From Phycisphaerales bacterium (lineage in GTDB: Bacteria > Planctomycetota > Phycisphaerae > Phycisphaerales > UBA1924): DNA of 33,633 bases. Location of the stretch: positions 1-33,633 of the forward strand of contig JAEPOJ010000035.1 of assembly GCA_017642965.1 (NCBI GenBank). The letters run 5' to 3'. Every line of letters begins with the position of its first letter. Position 1 is the first letter of the stretch. The notes under the pieces were generated by a model. It was not told the DNA's origin and made no database searches. It saw nothing but the letters and a program-made list of their open reading frames with translations. Below are positions 1-8,202 of this stretch, in pieces. Both the position numbers and the translations under genes were made by a program.

Positions 1-18
1 AAACAGATACACCCATGC

Positions 19-54
19 GCCGCACTGCGCCGAAGACGGCGAGTACGGGCACCC
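19..54 (-). repeat. Hairpin repeat copy, GGGTGCCC family (reverse orientation)
   Basis: Read on the minus strand this begins GGGTGCCCGTACTCGCCG and closes with CAGTGCGGC, matching the repeats starting at 934 and 1985. The centre folds as CGCCG-AAGA-CGGCG. It lies at the window edge, so flanking parts of the element may be cut off. No coding sequence that I could recognise enters from the left end. Confidence 0.6.
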
Positions 55-146
55 CACGCTCATTAACACTGAAAGAAACCTGATCGCACATCACCTCCCC
101 CGCGCGAGCGACCGAGTGTACTCGATCATCCAGTGCAGTAACACAC

Positions 147-158
147 TACGATCACCCG
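147..158 (+). promoter_or_regulatory. Possible leaderless promoter (-10 TACGAT) for the NAD(P)-binding gene
   Basis: TACGAT at 147-152 ends six bases before the ATG at 159, and no Shine-Dalgarno is visible. Transcription would then start at or next to the A of the ATG. No convincing -35 was found. The same geometry recurs at four other genes in the window, which is the main support. Confidence 0.35.
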
Positions 159-917
159 ATGCAACCACAACACACATCCACCGCGCTCGTCGTTGGAGCG
201 ACGGGCGCGACCGGCCGGCTCCTCGTCGATCAGCTCCTCTCAAACGGCCACCACGTGCGCGCCATCGTCCGCTCGCCCGATCGCCTGCCCGCCGAACTCC
301 GCGAGCACCCGAACCTCACGATCATCCAGGCAAGCGTGCTCGACATCAGCGAAGCAGACATGATCGAGCACGTGCGCGCCTGCGACGCGGTAGCTTCGTG
401 CCTCGGCCACAACCTCACGTTCAAGGGCATCTTCCTCCCGCCCCGCCGCCTCGTGTCCAGCGCAACACGCCGACTGTGCGACGCGATCTGCGCAGCCGAT
501 CAGGGCAAGCCGGTGCGGTTCGTGCTGATGAACTCATCGGGCGTTCGCAACTGCGATCTCGATGAACGGATCTCGCTGGCGGAAAGGATCGTCATCGCGC
601 TCGTGCGCCTCCTCGTCCCGCCACACTCGGATAACGAGCACGCCGCCGACCACCTGCGAACACGCTTCGGCCAAGGCAGCCCGGTGATCGAGTGGGCCGC
701 CGTTCGCCCCGACGGGCTGACGAATGAAGAGGCCGTGACCGAGTACACCGTGCATCCCTCCCCGACCCGCAGCGCGATCTTCAACGCAGGCAAGACCAGC
801 CGCATCAACGTGGCCCACTTCATGACCACCCTCATCACCGACGATGACACGTGGCAGCATTGGAAAGGCCGCATGCCCGTGATGTACAACACGGGTTCAC
901 CAAAGCAAGACGCATAA
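159..917 (+). CDS. NAD(P)-binding, atypical short-chain dehydrogenase-like protein
   Basis: The 252-residue protein starts with a Rossmann beta strand and the glycine-rich loop GATGATG at residues 13-19, the nucleotide-binding signature of NAD(P)H-binding/NmrA-like atypical SDR proteins. LVDQLLSNGHHVRAIVR follows, as usual in the family, where the Arg after the second strand favours NADP(H). The length fits a single-domain cytoplasmic member. I see no classical SDR Tyr-x-x-x-Lys catalytic pair, so it may be a redox sensor or nucleoside-diphosphate-sugar epimerase-like protein rather than a true dehydrogenase. The substrate cannot be told from sequence. The ATG at 159 is chosen because the GxxGxxG fold begins just after it. 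There is no ribosome site; see the leaderless promoter entry. It stands alone and is followed by repeats. Confidence 0.85.
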   Translation: MQPQHTSTALVVGATGATGRLLVDQLLSNGHHVRAIVRSPDRLPAELREHPNLTIIQASVLDISEADMIEHVRACDAVASCLGHNLTFKGIFLPPRRLVSSATRRLCDAICAADQGKPVRFVLMNSSGVRNCDLDERISLAERIVIALVRLLVPPHSDNEHAADHLRTRFGQGSPVIEWAAVRPDGLTNEEAVTEYTVHPSPTRSAIFNAGKTSRINVAHFMTTLITDDDTWQHWKGRMPVMYNTGSPKQDA

Positions 918-931
918 CCCTCACGTTGTGC

Positions 932-1112
932 GCGGGTGCCCGCACTCGCCGCGCAGCGGCGCAGTGCGGCAACATCCGACGGATGCTCCAACGGCGCCAT
1001 CTCAAGCTCCTTCGGGAACAAACACCAACGACACACGCCCACACGCATCCTCCCCCGGTCATCCGGGGGAGGTGTCGATCCGCCAAAGGCGGAGCGACGG
1101 AGGGGGCCTCTT
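932..1112 (+). repeat. Composite repeat unit, copy 1
   Basis: Most of the 918-1285 gap is this element. A GGGTGCCC-headed hairpin (934-970, arms GCCGC/GCGGC inside GCACT/AGTGC) is followed by CATCCGACGG, then CTCCTTCGGGAACAAACACC, then a strong hairpin at 1049-1072 (CCTCCCCC/GGGGGAGG), then a tail with CGATCCGCC, GGCGGAGCGACGG and GGGGGCCTCTTC. The same modules in the same order recur at 1985-2195. Open frames crossing it are artefacts of its GC content. The rest of the gap, to 1285, shows nothing I recognise apart from the ribosome site of the next gene. Confidence 0.75.
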
Positions 1113-1285
1113 CTCAACATCCAGCACCCCCGCGTTATCGGCCAACCAAATCCGGTTCTGACACCTCGCACGCCTGTCCTCCCCCAGCCCCAGTTCCCAC
1201 CGCGTTTGACTGGCACCCCCAGCCATCGAAACGCATGCCATAACAGCCACGGAGTACCACCACACCACCCACACAAGGATCCAAC

Positions 1286-1861
1286 ATGCGACGCCACACA
1301 CCAGCCGCCATCACCTGCTTCAGCATCGCCTGCGCCGCCGCGCACGCCGGCATCGTCATCGACTTCAACGAGCTCGCCGGCAACGGCGCATCCTGGTCCG
1401 GCGACACCTACCAGAGCATGGGCGTCGTCTTCAGCACCACCCCGGAGGCCAGCCTCTACGCCTGGGGCAAGGACACCTCGACCTACCAGAGCAACTTCAT
1501 CTACGCCAGCACCGCGTTCCACGCCAACGCCGCCGTCCACGCAGACTTCACCGACGGCTACGCCAACTTCGTCAGCTTCAGCGTCGTCGACAGCGACACC
1601 GCCGCCAAGCAGTGGAACGCGCAGATCTTCGACGCCCAGGGCAACATGATCGACTCCATCGCCGACACCGCCGGCAACGCCGACGCCTCCGCCGTCTTCT
1701 CCTTCTCACGCGATCAGTACGACATCGCCCGATTCGTCTTCAACCCCTCCGACGACTTCGAATCGCTCGACAACTTCGCCTTCACCGCGGTCCCCACACC
1801 CGCAACCGCCAGCATCTTCACCATCGCCGGCATCATCGCCCTCAAGCGCCGACGCGCCTGA
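1286..1861 (+). CDS. Exported protein with PEP-CTERM-like C-terminal sorting tail
   Basis: This 191-residue protein has an N-terminal signal peptide (MRRHTPAAITCFSIACAAAHA) and a body with no Cys or catalytic motif that I recognise. It ends in VPTPATASIFTIAG, a short hydrophobic stretch, then KRRRA. That layout (Pro-rich motif, one membrane helix, basic end) is the PEP-CTERM/exosortase type of tail, in the VPTP form. Established for the family: such proteins are exported, processed by an exosortase-like enzyme and left at the surface or in the matrix. No exosortase gene is in this window. AAGGA lies 7 nt before the ATG and supports this start. Synonymous sites are strongly C-ending, like the other sequence left of about 11.8 kb. 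It is flanked on both sides by composite repeats. Confidence 0.75.
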   Translation: MRRHTPAAITCFSIACAAAHAGIVIDFNELAGNGASWSGDTYQSMGVVFSTTPEASLYAWGKDTSTYQSNFIYASTAFHANAAVHADFTDGYANFVSFSVVDSDTAAKQWNAQIFDAQGNMIDSIADTAGNADASAVFSFSRDQYDIARFVFNPSDDFESLDNFAFTAVPTPATASIFTIAGIIALKRRRA

Positions 1862-1903
1862 GCACCACCCACGAGCCGCCGCAAAGCTACCCACCCAACG
1901 CAC

Positions 1904-1968
1904 CCTCCCCCGGTCTTCCGGGGGAGGTATCGATCCACCATAGGCGGAGCGACGGAAGGGGCCTCTTC
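1904..1968 (+). repeat. Hairpin repeat (CCTCCCCC/GGGGGAGG module with tail)
   Basis: The perfect 8-bp arms CCTCCCCC and GGGGGAGG surround an 8-nt loop at 1904-1927. A tail with ATCGATCCACC, GGCGGAGCGACGG and GGGGCCTCTTCC follows, nearly identical to 1049-1112. It lies 42 bp past the stop of the PEP-CTERM-like gene. It could act as a transcript end but lacks a T-run. Confidence 0.7.
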
Positions 1969-1984
1969 CATTGCATTTTGTGCT

Positions 1985-2195
1985 GGGTGCCCGTACTCGC
2001 GGCGCAGCCGCGCAGTGCGGCCCAATCTCACACGCCCGCAACAAAAAACACCCCCGCACATCCGACGGGTGGCCCGACGGAGCCGGCCCCGGCTCCTTCG
2101 GGAACAAACACCCACGACGCACAGCTTCATGCCCCCTCCCCCGGTCATCCGGGGGAGGTCCCTCGCGCAGCGAGGGGGAGGGGGCCTCTCCCCGC
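1985..2195 (+). repeat. Composite repeat unit, copy 2
   Basis: The module order is the same as at 932-1112: a GGGTGCCC-headed hairpin (1985-2021, arms CGCGGC and GCCGCG), then CATCCGACGG, then CTCCTTCGGGAACAAACACC, then the CCTCCCCC/GGGGGAGG hairpin (2135-2158). The tail differs and carries its own hairpin, CCCTCGCGCAGCGAGGG. With the 1904 module and the terminator below, this fills the 399-bp gap between the PEP-CTERM-like gene and the flotillin gene. Confidence 0.7.
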
Positions 2196-2202
2196 GCGCC
2201 AA

Positions 2203-2236
2203 CAAAAGCAAAAACACCCCCGGGCATCCGGGGGTG
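2203..2236 (-). terminator. Rho-independent terminator of the flotillin operon
   Basis: On the minus strand a 9-bp stem CACCCCCGG / CCGGGGGTG with a 4-nt loop (2215-2236) is followed at once by TTTTTGCTTTTG. It lies 24 bp past the flotillin stop codon. Confidence 0.8.
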
Positions 2237-2260
2237 CTGTGAAATGACGCTCGCGTCGGA

Positions 2261-3880
2261 TCAGGCCGGCTTGCCCTCCGTCGCATCGTCCGCGACAGCC
2301 CTGGACTTGGGCGCCGGCGCCTCGTGCTCCACAACCTTGCCCAGCGCGCTGGGCAGATCGATCCCCGCCTGCTTGGCCAGCTCGTGCACCTGCGGCAGCG
2401 AGCCGATCATCCCGCTGAGGAAGTCCGCGGTCGCGTTCTTCCCGTCCTTCGCGCCACCGGAACCCGAATCCCAGACCGTGATCTTGTCGATCTTGAGGTT
2501 CTGGATCGCCTTAACCTGCTGCGCCACCAGCTCCGGCAGCTGCTCGATCATCAGCAGCGTCGGCGCCACCGCGGGATTCTCCGCGCACGCCTCGACCAGC
2601 TTGCGGTAGCCCTCGGCCTTCGCCTCGAGCACCTGCTGGATGCCCTTCGCCTCGGCCTCGTACTTCGCCAGGATCGCGTCCGCCTCGCCCCGCGCCTCGC
2701 GACGCTCACGCTCGGCCTTGGCCTCCGCCTCGATCTCGACACGCTTCTTCTCGATCTCCTGCGGCGCCAGCTTCTCCTTGGCCAGCTTCGCCAGCTCCTC
2801 CTCACGCTGCGCAAGGAAGATCTTCTGACGCGCCTCCGCCGCCGCAACGTCCGAGCGCCGGCTCGCCTCGGCCCGGATCTCCGCCAGCTCGGCGTTCGAT
2901 TCCGCCACCTTCGCCGACGACTGGTTCTCACCATCGACCGCCGTTGCCTCAGCGCTCGCGACCTGCACACGCTGCTCCTGCTCCGCGCGCTTCTTCGCCG
3001 CGATCGTCTCGGCCTCGCGCTCAGCCGTCGCGATCTCCTGGTCGCGCTTGGACTCAACCTCACCCGTGACCGCCTGGGCCTCGAGCTGCGCCACCGCGAT
3101 ACGCTGCTGCTGCTCCGCGTTCTTCTGACCCTGCTCGGCCAGCGCCCGCTCCTCCGCGACGCGGACGTTGCGTTCACGCACGGCCGTGGCCTCACCGACC
3201 GCGCCCTCACGCTCCTGCTCCGCGACCTCAACCTTCGCCCGGTTGATCGCCTCGGCCGCAGCACGCTTACCGATCGCCTCGATGTAGCCCGACGAATCCG
3301 TGATATCGCGGATGTTCACGTTGATCAGCTGCAGGCCGATCTTGTTGATCTCCTCGGCCACGTTCTCGTTCACCAGCGACATGAACTTCTCGCGGTCCTT
3401 GTTGATCTCCTCGATCGACAGCGTCGCGATCACCAGACGCAGCTGACCCAGGATGATGTCCTGCGCCTGCTCCTGGATCTGCCCCTGCGTCAGCCCCAGC
3501 AGACGCTCGGCCGCGTTGCTCATCAGCACCGGGTCCTTCGAGATACCCACCGTGAACGTCGAGGGAACATTGACGCGGATGTTGTTCAGCGAGAGCGCCC
3601 CCTCCAGCGGGATCTCGATCACCAGCGGCTCCAGCGACATGTACGCGTAGTCCTGGATCACCGGCCACACAAACTTGCCGCCGCCGTGGAAGCACTGCGC
3701 ACTGCTCTTGGAACCCGTACCCCAGATCACCAGGATCCGGTTCGACGGGCACCGACGGTACCTGCTCGCGAGGAACAGCACCACGAACAGCAGCACAAAC
3801 AACGCCACCGCGATCGAAATGATGATAAACATCCCTGAGTTGCCCGTGTTCGCCTGGGCCAGCGTCATTGATCCCTGCAT
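2261..3880 (-). CDS. Flotillin-family (SPFH) membrane scaffold protein
   Basis: The 539-residue protein resembles flotillin/YqiK. A membrane helix at about residues 16-38 (FIIISIAVALFVLLFVVLFL) is followed by an SPFH/band-7 domain to about residue 230, with the typical SLNNIRVNVPSTFTVGI segment. A long Ala/Glu-rich coiled coil (about 210-440, repeated AEREAE, EARQK and AEAKAERE units) leads to a C-terminal region with TLLMIEQLPELVAQQVKAI, which matches flotillins. Established: such proteins oligomerise on the inner membrane and organise membrane domains. The start at 3880 is chosen because AGGAG sits 5 nt upstream; an in-frame TTG further out has no ribosome site and would add residues that do not look like protein. 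It follows the NfeD-like gene by 49 nt, a common pairing, and ends at a strong terminator. Confidence 0.93.
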   Translation of the reverse strand: MQGSMTLAQANTGNSGMFIIISIAVALFVLLFVVLFLASRYRRCPSNRILVIWGTGSKSSAQCFHGGGKFVWPVIQDYAYMSLEPLVIEIPLEGALSLNNIRVNVPSTFTVGISKDPVLMSNAAERLLGLTQGQIQEQAQDIILGQLRLVIATLSIEEINKDREKFMSLVNENVAEEINKIGLQLINVNIRDITDSSGYIEAIGKRAAAEAINRAKVEVAEQEREGAVGEATAVRERNVRVAEERALAEQGQKNAEQQQRIAVAQLEAQAVTGEVESKRDQEIATAEREAETIAAKKRAEQEQRVQVASAEATAVDGENQSSAKVAESNAELAEIRAEASRRSDVAAAEARQKIFLAQREEELAKLAKEKLAPQEIEKKRVEIEAEAKAERERREARGEADAILAKYEAEAKGIQQVLEAKAEGYRKLVEACAENPAVAPTLLMIEQLPELVAQQVKAIQNLKIDKITVWDSGSGGAKDGKNATADFLSGMIGSLPQVHELAKQAGIDLPSALGKVVEHEAPAPKSRAVADDATEGKPA

Positions 3881-3929
3881 TGATTCTCCTGCATCAACTG
3901 TGACATGAAAAACGAGACCCGCACAATCC

Positions 3930-4511
3930 TCAAGCGGGCTCAACGATCAGAATATTGCTCGCGGTGTCCACGTCCCGCACACGCACACGCGTGTGCGTCA
4001 CGATCGCCTCCCCCGCGTTCTCACCGCCCTGAATCGCGAAGTACGAGTGGCGCGAGTTGTTGATCACCAGCACCACCTCCCCGCGACCAGTCCCCTCCGG
4101 AGGAACAGTCACGTAGACCTCCCCCACCATCCCCCGCGCCTGCTGGATCGACACGTTCGTGTTGTTCTGCAGCTTCAGGAAGCTCCGCAGCAGCCACACC
4201 ATCAGCCAGGCCACACCCACGCCCGCGACAACCGCGATCACCGCCGAGCCAGTGAAACCGACATCAAGAAAGCGGTACGCCGCAAAGCCGATCCACCCGT
4301 ACCCCATAAAGAACGCCGAGATCGACTGCAGACTCAGCCACCCAAACTCCGCGCCCGGGTGATCCCCCTCGATATCCACATCAAGATCCACATCCAGCGC
4401 ACCGTCGCCCCCGATCTCACCCAGCACCAGCTGGATCATCAGGAACCCAGTCCCCAGCAGCGCCGGCGCCGTAAACCAGGGTGCAAGCTCGCCAAACAGC
4501 ATGTTCATCAT
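3930..4511 (-). CDS. NfeD/YqiJ-like membrane protein with OB-fold C-terminus
   Basis: The 193-residue protein has several membrane segments: about 12-30 (FTAPALLGTGFLMIQLVLG), about 60-80 (SISAFFMGYGWIGFAAYRF) and about 90-110 (AVIAVVAGVGVAWLMVWLL). The soluble C-terminal domain of about 70 residues (QARGMVGEVYVTVPPEGTGR onward) fits the OB fold of NfeD/YqiJ proteins. An acidic loop, DVDLDVDIEGDHPG, lies between the first two helices. Known: NfeD-like proteins are encoded next to flotillins and act with them. The start is the ATG with AGGAGG 10 nt upstream, which gives MMNML; the longer frame beginning at 4643 is rejected because it has no ribosome site and an implausible Arg/His-rich start. 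It is the first gene of the flotillin operon. Confidence 0.87.
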   Translation of the reverse strand: MMNMLFGELAPWFTAPALLGTGFLMIQLVLGEIGGDGALDVDLDVDIEGDHPGAEFGWLSLQSISAFFMGYGWIGFAAYRFLDVGFTGSAVIAVVAGVGVAWLMVWLLRSFLKLQNNTNVSIQQARGMVGEVYVTVPPEGTGRGEVVLVINNSRHSYFAIQGGENAGEAIVTHTRVRVRDVDTASNILIVEPA

Positions 4512-4635
4512 GGCCAAAAAACCTCCTGCGAGGCGATGATGCCCGCAGGATAGTCTACCACGATGGGTCCGACAGTGATGTCTTCGTGAAACCCCTGCGG
4601 GGCATCCCGTTTCGCCCCTGCACACATGTATACGG

Positions 4636-4664
4636 AAAAACACCCCGCCGATTTCAGCAGGGTG
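4636..4664 (-). terminator. Rho-independent terminator of the signalling operon
   Basis: On the minus strand CACCCTGCTG pairs with CGGCGGGGTG (two G-U pairs) around an AAAT loop and is followed by TTTTT. It lies 25 bp past the stop of the receiver-GAF gene and separates that operon from the NfeD/flotillin operon. Confidence 0.75.
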
Positions 4665-4689
4665 AACCCGAATCAGGCCTCATCGATGC

Positions 4690-5883
4690 TCAGGCCGCGA
4701 AGCCGTACCCGTCATCAAACCCGAAGAAATCGTCGTCCTCGTCATACTCGGGCTCGATCCCGTCGATGCTCCCCCACTGGTCCTTGGGCAGGTGCCGGTG
4801 GTGCACATGGATCACACGCCCAAGCTGCTCGCCGAACAGCTTCGCGATGATGCTCAGCGTCCGCTCGTCCTCCTGCCCGAACGGGCGGGACTGGCTGCGG
4901 AAGATCGTCAGCACACCCAGGCACTCGTCCTCGTGCGAGCACGAGATCACCATCGCGCCCTGATCGCTCAGCCAGTGCGCATCGCTCCCCAGCGCCTCAT
5001 CAAGATCGGCGTTGCTCGCGAGCGTCACCACGCCCTCGCACTCCTCAAACTTCGGCGCGATCGAGTCCGCCAGCTGGTCCATCATCACCTCCGCCGCGTC
5101 CTTGGGGATGTCGTAGTTCACGTACGCCCCGAGCGAGTAATCACCCGAGCTCGTCGGCAGAAACACCGCCGCGTTCGTCGAACCGATCTTGCTGAGCGTG
5201 AACTCCAGCATGGTGCGAAGCAGCGACTCGATATCCAGCTCCTGACGCATCACCGCGTTGAGCTCCGTCGCCAGCTTCACATCTCCGAACTGCTCAGACA
5301 AATCCCGGTACGCCTCCACAAGGTCGTTGCACAGGTCCCCGACCTGCCCCGAGACCTCACGACGCGCCGAATCCAGCTTGTGGCACAGCTTCTTGAGACG
5401 CATTACCCGCGCGTCACGCATCCGCACACGCTGGGCACGCTTCACGCACTCGTGCAGGCGACGCGCCGTCTCCGCGCAGCGGCTCTGGATCGAGATCACG
5501 TCGCTCGCGCCCGCGCGCATCGCACGCACCGCGTCCTCCGTGTTCTCGATCTGACCAACGATCACCCCAACGATCGCAGGGTGGTTCGTGCTGATCCGCT
5601 CGAGCAGGTCGATCCCGTCCGAGTCGCCCAGCGCACGCTCAATAATGATCAGGTCGCAATCGCTCGTCGAAACGCGCTCAACAGCCTCGTTGCAGTCGCT
5701 CGCATAATCGATCGAATCCAGCTGCCCGTGCAGCAGCGACGCGACACGACGACGGACCGAGGCACGCGGCGTCACCACCAGCGCACTCACGCCGGGCGCG
5801 TCATCCTCGCCAGCACGCGAGATGCCCGAGACGTTCGTGGGCTTGGGTGCGCCCTCATGCGTATTTCTCTTGTAGTCGTGCAT
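4690..5883 (-). CDS. Degenerate receiver-GAF signalling protein
   Basis: The 397-residue protein has a receiver-like domain at about 33-150, a helical linker at about 150-205 (probable coiled coil) and a GAF-like sensor domain at about 205-350. It ends in a very acidic tail (YDEDDDFFGFDDGYGF). The receiver lacks the usual acidic pair near its start (SALVVTPRASV). The phosphoacceptor position carries Glu82 (DLIIIERALGDSDG), and no KP motif is seen, so normal phosphorylation is unlikely; Glu may mimic the active state or the domain may only bind partners. No DNA-binding or enzymatic output domain is present. It is the last gene of the operon, 36 nt after the kinase stop, so it may sense a small ligand for the kinase or act as an adaptor. 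The ribosome site is weak. Confidence 0.8.
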   Translation of the reverse strand: MHDYKRNTHEGAPKPTNVSGISRAGEDDAPGVSALVVTPRASVRRRVASLLHGQLDSIDYASDCNEAVERVSTSDCDLIIIERALGDSDGIDLLERISTNHPAIVGVIVGQIENTEDAVRAMRAGASDVISIQSRCAETARRLHECVKRAQRVRMRDARVMRLKKLCHKLDSARREVSGQVGDLCNDLVEAYRDLSEQFGDVKLATELNAVMRQELDIESLLRTMLEFTLSKIGSTNAAVFLPTSSGDYSLGAYVNYDIPKDAAEVMMDQLADSIAPKFEECEGVVTLASNADLDEALGSDAHWLSDQGAMVISCSHEDECLGVLTIFRSQSRPFGQEDERTLSIIAKLFGEQLGRVIHVHHRHLPKDQWGSIDGIEPEYDEDDDFFGFDDGYGFAA

Positions 5884-5919
5884 CGTGTGCTCTCTCGTCT
5901 TCCGTTGGTGCTTGTCGTC

Positions 5920-8202
5920 TCAGGCCGCCCGGGCCGTGCTTGTCGTCGTCGGCAGGTGAACAACCACCAGCCCGCCGCCGCCCTCAGAGCCGTTCCCCAG
6001 CTCGATCTCGCCCCGGTGCATCTCGATCAGGCCACGAGCCCGCGAGAGCCCCAGGCCCGATCGGCGACCGGCGGGGAGATCGGAGTAGAACGGGTCGAAC
6101 GCGTGACGGATCGACTCCTCCGTGAACCCGCGACCCTGATCGCTGATCCGGATACTCAGTCGGCCGAAATCCGGGTCGGGTTCAATCGAAACACGAACCA
6201 GCTCGCCAGGTTGTGCCTGAATCGCGTTAATGATCGGCTCAGCGATCGCCTGCGCAAGCAGCGGGATGTCCATGCTGATCGGATCAAGAAACCCCCCCTC
6301 CGCCTTGAACTGCACACGCGCACGGATCCCCTGCGTGAAACAACGCTGACGAGCGATCTCGATCGCCTCACGCACAAGCAGCACCGGGTCGCCCGCCTGC
6401 ATGCTCGGCTTCGGCGGGTCCGCGATCATCCGCAGCGCGCTGATCAGGTCCGACAGCTGGTGCGCCGACTCCGCGATCGTCCGCGCGATCTCACGCTCCT
6501 TGTTCGTCCCCACACGCTCGAACAGCTGCTGGCTCCGACCCAGGATCACGCTCAGCGGGTTGTTCATCTCGTGCGCCGCGCCCGCCGCCAGCCGGCCCAT
6601 CTGCACCAGCGATTCCTTGCTCGTCAGCTCATTCCGCAGCGCCGCCATCGCGTGGTTCGCAGACGCCAGGTCCTCGCCCACACGCCGCGACTGCTCCATC
6701 ATCACCGCCTGACGCAAGCAGCGCGACCAGAGCGAACGCAGACGCGCAAACTCCGCCGTCCCCAGGATCCGGTCGACCCCGCTCCCCGAACGCGGCATCA
6801 CGATCAGGTACGACGGCTCCGAGTCCTCCGCGTCCGCACGCGAACCGATCAGCAGCGGCGTGCCGACCTCTCGCACCGACGAGAACAGCTCACGCAGCCA
6901 CTCGAGTTTGCTCAGGTCCAGCGCCGCAACAATCCCAGACTCGCTCAGCTGCGCCGGGCGTGCAGAGGTCTCGCCCGTGTGCGGCGCCGTCACACGCGTC
7001 GCCGAACCAACCCCACGCCCCTGATCGACCGTCATCCGCTTCCACGAAGACCCCGCGTCCTGCTGGAAGATGACCTCCGCCCGCTCCGAGCCCACCAGCA
7101 CCGCCGCGCTCTGCACCATCGAGCAGAGCACCGCCTCCTGCGTCGCGTCGTCCGCGAGCGTGGACAGGAACACATCCACCGCGTCGAGCACCCGCAGCGT
7201 CGAGACCGCCCGCTCCGCCTTCTCACGCAGCCCCGCGTTCAGCGTCGCCAGGCGCCGGTTCGCGCCCGTCAACGATTCGACCAGCAGACCCTGGTTCGTG
7301 TGCTCGCCCAGACCAAGGATCTCGCCCCGCTGCGCCACGTCCTCGATCACCCGCGCCGTGTTGTTCTTGAAGAAATCCGGATCGATCCCCAGCCGGTGCG
7401 CCAGGTCGTGCAGGTCCAGCGCGTCGCCAAAGTCGCCGCACCAGCCAAGGTGCAGATCACGAGCCCAGGACTCCGCGAGCGTGATCACACCAACCAGCGC
7501 CTTGCTCGCGCCAGAAGGCACCGAATCGGGCAGCTGATCGCTCAGCCACATCGCGTCACGGATCGTATCGGGAAGCCCCCAGTGCTCCGCCAAACGCTTG
7601 CCCGCCGTGTGATGATCGAGCCCGAGCATCGTCCGCTCGATCAGGCACAGCGCGCAGCGCTTCTTCGCCGCCATGCCCAGCACACGCTCGTACGCCCGGG
7701 GCAGCACCAGGTCCAGCGCCACCTTCCCGAGGTCGTGCAGCAAGCCGGCCAGATACGCCTCATCAGCCGAGACGCCCAGCGCCGGGTGAGCGCGGGCAAC
7801 CTGCTCCGCGGCGCACGCCACCGTCAGCGAGTGCACCCAGAACCCGTCAAAGTCGAACGCCCCCTCGTGGCCCTCACGCTGGAGCTGCTGGAACACGTGC
7901 ACGCTCAGCGCCGCGACCTGCACGGTCTCGAGCCCGAGCATGATCACCGCACGACGCACCGTCGTGATCCGATCGCCCAGGCCCTTGTCCGCCGTGCGGC
8001 ACATACGCAGGATCGTCGTGCTCATCGCCGGGTCAGACTCGATCAGGCGGATGATCTCGTCAAGGTTCACGTCCTCCGCGTTGCTCACGCCCAGCAGGCG
8101 CGTCGCAACGCTCGGCAGCGTCGGCAGGCGTTCGATGCCCGCGAGGATCGCTTCGAGTTTCCGGGTGTCCTGGCCGAGTTGGTCTTCGCCCTGCGCACTC
8201 AT
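5920..8202 (-). CDS. HDOD-domain sensor histidine kinase
   Basis: The 760-residue protein opens with an HDOD domain (about 15-215), shown by LPTLPSVATRLL near residue 26 and HDLGK with His156-Asp157. A linker region and a GAF-like segment (about 300-500) follow. The dimerisation/phosphoacceptor domain has His544 (GAAHEMNNPLSVILG). The C-terminal ATPase domain has an N-box around Asn659 (EPIINAIQAQ), G1 DQGRGF at 688-693 and G2 SGLGLSRARGL from 715. No membrane helix is evident, so a cytoplasmic kinase is likely. HDOD domains usually serve as protein-protein or signalling modules, not as active HD phosphodiesterases. The start codon overlaps the stop of the upstream regulator (ATGA), indicating translational coupling and a cognate pair. 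The input signal is unknown. Confidence 0.92.
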   Translation of the reverse strand: MSAQGEDQLGQDTRKLEAILAGIERLPTLPSVATRLLGVSNAEDVNLDEIIRLIESDPAMSTTILRMCRTADKGLGDRITTVRRAVIMLGLETVQVAALSVHVFQQLQREGHEGAFDFDGFWVHSLTVACAAEQVARAHPALGVSADEAYLAGLLHDLGKVALDLVLPRAYERVLGMAAKKRCALCLIERTMLGLDHHTAGKRLAEHWGLPDTIRDAMWLSDQLPDSVPSGASKALVGVITLAESWARDLHLGWCGDFGDALDLHDLAHRLGIDPDFFKNNTARVIEDVAQRGEILGLGEHTNQGLLVESLTGANRRLATLNAGLREKAERAVSTLRVLDAVDVFLSTLADDATQEAVLCSMVQSAAVLVGSERAEVIFQQDAGSSWKRMTVDQGRGVGSATRVTAPHTGETSARPAQLSESGIVAALDLSKLEWLRELFSSVREVGTPLLIGSRADAEDSEPSYLIVMPRSGSGVDRILGTAEFARLRSLWSRCLRQAVMMEQSRRVGEDLASANHAMAALRNELTSKESLVQMGRLAAGAAHEMNNPLSVILGRSQQLFERVGTNKEREIARTIAESAHQLSDLISALRMIADPPKPSMQAGDPVLLVREAIEIARQRCFTQGIRARVQFKAEGGFLDPISMDIPLLAQAIAEPIINAIQAQPGELVRVSIEPDPDFGRLSIRISDQGRGFTEESIRHAFDPFYSDLPAGRRSGLGLSRARGLIEMHRGEIELGNGSEGGGGLVVVHLPTTTSTARAA

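Noticed and set aside
1..83. Possible tail of a gene entering from the left
   Set aside because: All three plus frames are short or run through a repeat and no protein-like end is seen.
1049..2158. CCTCCCCC/GGGGGAGG hairpins as terminators
   Set aside because: Stems are strong but no T-run follows on either side and they occur with the same tail as dispersed repeats.
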